Of a stretch of 64,000 nucleotides of DNA, positions 26,001 through 32,000 are shown one piece after another. Under the pieces are notes generated by a model, which was given only the letters and a program-made list of their open reading frames with translations, was not told the origin of the DNA and made no database searches. The position numbers were made by a program, and so were the translations under genes. Numbering within the stretch: the stretch's first letter is position 1; each line of letters begins with the position of its first letter. Source of the DNA: Piezodorus guildinii (lineage: Eukaryota > Arthropoda > Insecta > Hemiptera > Pentatomidae); contig CM041297.1 of the NCBI GenBank assembly GCA_023052935.1, positions 46,810,417 to 46,874,416 on the forward strand. Direction: 5' to 3'.

Positions 26001-29000
26001 TGGTACAAATAAGAAAGAAGATAGAGGCCACAGAGTGGCTAGAATAACAACATTTTATGCTCAAGTTCCCAGATTCAAACCTAGCCGATGTTCCTAGGAT
26101 TTTTTAATGGGAGTAAACAATCCTTAGTTATGCCATCTTTCCAACATAAAGGAGGTCACGAGTCTGTGGGATGTCAGGTACTTGTTAAATATCGCTGTCC
26201 TAATCAAACCTGGATAGGAAAAAGTTGGGATTTCCACAGTAGCATCGTCCGATTAGCCATAGTAGCATAAAGTGGTGTTAAATGAACTAGCGAACAAACT
26301 GAGTGTATAGTTTTCTCACTATAAATTTCTGCATTTAAGATTTTGACGTGGGTGGCATGAAAATAATACTTATTTTTCCGTGTTGCTTGCAATCAAGGTT
26401 TTTCATAAAAACTAATAATACCATTTGTTGTATTCAGGATTTTGAGTCTTGACTCCCACTGTAGCGTCGTCCGGTTAGCAATAGTTCCATAAAGTAACGT
26501 TAAATGAATAAACAAACAAGAAGGCAAGTTTGAAAATTAAAATTGGTGAACAATTTTAGAATAAAAAGAAAAAATCACAATTATATTTAAAAAATATCTA
26601 TTAGATAATTGACAAAAAGGTATATGAAAATGTCATCTTTTGAATGAATGTTGGGATGAAGTATGAAGATATCAATTATCTTCCTGAAATATGAAAATGT
26701 TTAATAAAATAGTTTAAATTATCATATTAAAATAATTTTGATGATAAATACTTGATCCAATCACTAAACATAACAACAAAAAAAATTGATAATGTAATAA
26801 TGGCTATGATTCTGAATTTAACGGTAAAGTAAACTCATTAAAAATTAGAAAGAAGATTTTTATAAAACTGGGCACAAAAGTAGATATTGAACCATTCTCT
26901 ACGATTTATTATCCATAATTTTACTTTATTAATCTTTTTATTCTTTATTTTAGATTAGTTAATGTATATTCTTCTTCTATTTTGTTTCTTGATTTCTTTT
27001 CTCAATTTTGTATTTTTTTATAATATTTTATTTTTTATTACTGAAATGAATTAAGAATTCTCTATACAATCTTTTTCAATATACAGAATACTTATCAAGT
27101 ATTTGTAAGTCATTAACTAGCTTACTTCAAGTAAGCTGTTTGATACAGATTTAGGTTTCTTGATGCTCATAAACGAGTAACTAAAAAATAAGTTGTTGAA
27201 AAATACTGGAAGAGAAAATTATTTTATACCTTTAATCTCGGATACCGTTATATTACCAGCTAAAATGTTAGCAAATAAAATATTTATCATAAAAACTTAA
27301 ATAAACTCACCTGTATATTCCAATTATTTCTAACCCTCTTTCTTCAACTATACTTGTACACAGTTCGACTAGAAGCGGCACAAACTCATTGTTTTTAGAC
27401 TGAAAATATTAAATCAATTATTAATAAATTTAATTAAACAAACAAAATAAAGAATAATGATAAAAGCAATTATATTTATCTACCAACCGGCGGACAGAGG
27501 TAGAGAGGTACACCGATAGTTGCTCCCTCTGGGTACGTTGGTGGCGCAGTTGGCGACACTGGGGAACCAGTCTGGATCCTCCTCAGCTGTTTGGCTACCA
27601 TTCCTTTCCAAGTTTTACTTTTAGGGGAGCCAACAATCACTTCTGAAAAATTATAGATGAAATAAGAAACACATTTAAAATAGTTACCATTCCTCACCAA
27701 TAAATACTGACAAGCTATTAAGTATAAGAAACATAATAGTCTATACCATTAAAATCAAATCAAGATTAAAAATATTTTATTTTTTACTTTCACTTACCTA
27801 TATAAGAAATAACAGTAAGGAAAAGTATTGCAATCGTGAACATTTTTGAATTGCAGTTTTCGATGGAAATACATGCCTGTGTGTGGGATAAGTCAAGCGC
27901 AAAAACGAAAATTCGCACGAAACTGAAATTTACTATTTAAGACAACTATACACCCGAAATGTTACAGCAACTTTTTCATCAAAATCGGCTAACCAGATGA
28001 GCCACTTTATACCATGCATTTTGCACCTTTTTACGGTTTTTTTAAAATGGCTCAAATAATTTTGATTAAACTCGCTATATTAATGTAAAATTAATGGGCT
28101 TTAATATCATGTAGGTTTCATTCTGACTGAAATAGTCTGACAGGGCTCAAATGCTCATATTTTAAAATTTTCTTCCTCTAAACTATCTTTAACTTTGTAC
28201 ATTCCAAAAGATTAACCTTATCATCTTAATGATATTAATGAAGGACGACTAAATTTACAAGTTGGACAAATTTTATGACGAGCAAAACTATTTTTTAATG
28301 TAATTTGTTTTTGTTTTTTTAATAATAAGAACAGTAATGTAGACGTATAATATATCGTTGGAAAGAGAAAGATTTTAGAAAAATATTATCTGGTACACAG
28401 AGTTGTAAAAGGTAATATAAAGTGACGAATAGGGAATAAACTTATTACTGACAATTTAATATAGTTATATAATTTAATCTAAATCATATGTTTCCAACAA
28501 AAATGAATGCAAGTTTTATTAAAATCAAATTAAAATATTTTTCAAATTGAATTATAGTTAATAGAATTTAAATCGATTTTAACAGTCGAGGTAAGTGAAA
28601 TGCGTGTGTTGCCTGCACCACATTTTTATATTTAAATATTAAATGTTTGATATCCATTGGGAAAAATTAAATACATTCAAAAGGCTTACATATATATTAC
28701 AGCATTATTTCATACCTATAAGAGCTCATTAATATTCAATAGCAATATCTACAGTGCTAGGCAGCCACTGAGGTAAATACAGTGCCCCTATGATTACTAA
28801 TCAGGTTCGGAAACCTACCTCCTAGCATTGTGCCTTCCAGATACGGGCCAGGCTTCCTGCTCTTTCATGAATAACTTATGATAGGAGCAATCACACTTAT
28901 AATTGCCTGCCTATAGCTTCCTTCATTCTTATCTTACTCATTACATCAATAGAGTCTCTTTAAATGGGTTACAATGGATGGCCTCCGATATTTTAAATTT

Positions 29001-32000
29001 TAATAACTTTGAGAATGTTGATGAGAACGTCATAACTGACCTCATTATAGGAAGTCATGAAAGGAAAAATTCTTCTTCAATGGCTACTGTCTGTATGATT
29101 CACCGAAAGGAACACATAAAATATAAGGAAATATTAAAAATTATGTCCAGAAAATCGTAAATATAATTATTCTCAATGAAAACACGAACAAAATATATTT
29201 TGAAAATCTGGTGCGCACAACACAGGACTTTCACTTACCTTGGTTATTGATATCAATTTGAGAATTATAAAATAAATTTATAATCGAAAATGACTTTCCA
29301 CAACCAGCGGCCAAGTGATGAAACAATTGCATTAAAAAAATTTAATTATTTTCTCCTTTATTTGGATATCGAATTCGTTCAACTTATATATTTGCCTGTT
29401 TTTTATCAAAGGTAATATGATGATATGGTTATTTTTATATAATATACTATAATATACTTATTTTTAAAAATATATTCTTTTAAGAAAAATCAATCAATAC
29501 AAATAACACTTCATTATTATTCAATTTACTCTCAGGGTATGGTATGGGTTCTTGACAATCAGGCACATAATCTTTTATATAACTTTTTTAATCATAATAA
29601 TAATAACTTACAAAAATAATACAAACAATATGCAGGCTAACCAAGATCCCTCTTCATATTCAGCTCCACTCTCCAAGTTCCCAGTCCAAAAACTGACTGA
29701 CTCTCCAGGTATCTCTTCAGGTACCTTTTTTACCCTATTCTATCTGCCAGGGACTTTTTTTCTTAGCATCCAAAATGGATGCTATGTTTGTAAACATACA
29801 ATCAAATTGGAGCTGATATTTAAATTTTACTTCTTATCTTATTGTTAGCCTGCCTAACACAATAATAAATAATAAATAAATAATTACAATAATTATAAAA
29901 AATGGGTATATTACAATACAAAAATAGGTACTTTAGAGGAAGAAAATTTAAAATATCTGCATTTAAGCCCCATCAGACTATTTCAATCAGAATGAAACCT
30001 ACATGATATTAAAGCCTATTAAATTTTACATCGATATAGCGAGTTTAATCAAAATCGTCCGAACCATTTTCAAGAAAATCGAAAAAAGGTGCAAAATGCA
30101 TAGTATAAAGTGGCACTTCTGGTAAGCTCATTTTGATGAAAAAGGTTTTGTAACGTCTCGGGCGTATATTTGTCTTAAATATGGAATTTCAGTCTCATAG
30201 GACTTACCTTTTATGCCCGGGAGTTACCACACACAGACACAAACCTTTTTGTGAGACTTCGTTATTAGGACTCAGGGGGCCCTAAAATGTGTATTTCCGT
30301 TGAAAAATGGAATTTGAAAATTTTCACGATCGCAATACTTTCCCTTACTATACATAGTAAGTGAAAGTAATAAGGAACCATTTAAAATTATACTCAGAAA
30401 ATCGTAAATATAATTACTCTAAATGAAAACGTGAACAAAATATATTTTAAAAATTAGGAAGGAAGATAATTTAGGTGATGGTTAAGTAATGCTTTAGGTC
30501 TTCAACAGGACCAAATTTTGTAATTTCATTGTTTTTCTTAACCACCACTTATCATCATTCATAATTTTCCAACATTCAACTATTGATGATCATTATTTTA
30601 AAAAGGGATTTAAGTAAAAGATTTTATATTATGATAAAATTAAAATCATATTCAAAGTAAATTACATTATATATTATTATACTACAGAATAATATGCTGT
30701 CATGACTTCATGGTCTGTAAGCATTAAAAATTCTTATGATTAAGAAAACAGTAATATAAATGATTTTTATTAAATAATAATTATCTTGCTCATAGTTCCA
30801 AAAATACAGCAGAAAAATAAGAATATAAAATTTGACTAGTTTCTTTCCATCAGCTGCAAAGGAGGTTTGATCCTTTACATTAAATTTTAACACTCAGTTT
30901 TTCAATCGAAATTGCATATATTTTAGCTTGAGCTGGCAGGAATACTGATGAACTGATACTGTTCTTCATCAATACTTATTTTATTTACCTTTCATTCAAT
31001 AAAATGAGTATTGATATTTTGTGTTGTAATGATATGTTCAATATGTAACAATGTTTATTTTTCATTCATAAATAAATAAGTCAAAACCTATAACATTTAA
31101 AATCACTAAATCAGTTCTTTTAAAAAGCAAAATAATATTTTGAAATAAAAAAGTTAGTCATCTGAGCATAATTAACTGCACATATAAAAACAATTATATA
31201 AGTTACTAAACACATACCAGATTGGCTGGGTTTACGAGTCTTGTTGACGGGGGATTGGCCAGTTGGTGATCGATTCCTAAAGGTGGTAGTGAGCTTCATG
31301 ATCCCCTTGTGAGGGGCGACGGGAGAGACATTCTGGCCACTACTTACTGTCGAATCCTGTAGAAATTTAATAAATTAGAAAATTGTTTACAATGGTAAAC
31401 TAAACAGTTATTAAAAAAAAAAAGTTATTATTTTGGATTGAAAAGTTCATTAGACATTCAAATAAAAGCAAAAAAGAAAGAAGTAACTTGAACAATAGGC
31501 AGTACCCATAAAGAGTAATTAGGAAATGTATAGCTGATAAGACTGAAAAGATGACTTAAAACAAATTATACTAACTATACTTGAAAAAGTCCTCCTGGGA
31601 TTTGAAATCATAACCTTTGGCAAGGTAGGCTAGCGCCCAAGTCACTCAGCCCTGGACTCCCTCATATTCTAATTAATTGCTTTTATAATAAATGTTAAAC
31701 ATTTTCCTGTTCTCTCTTTTGTTTCTAATTATTAGTTTAATTTTGTTACATATCATCTTTGTCTGACCGAGGTCGGATTGTAACAACTATCGTGGGATCT
31801 CTCTTCTCCCAGTATGCTATAAAATATTCTCGTCAATTCTAACTAGTCGAATCACGGAATACGCTGAGGAAATTATCGGAGATTACCAATGTGGTTTTAG
31901 GCGGAATCGCTCGACTATTGACCAAATCTTTTCCCTACGTCAAATATTAGAGAAAAAATTGGAATACAACGGTGTAGTCCATCAACTTTATATCGATTTT

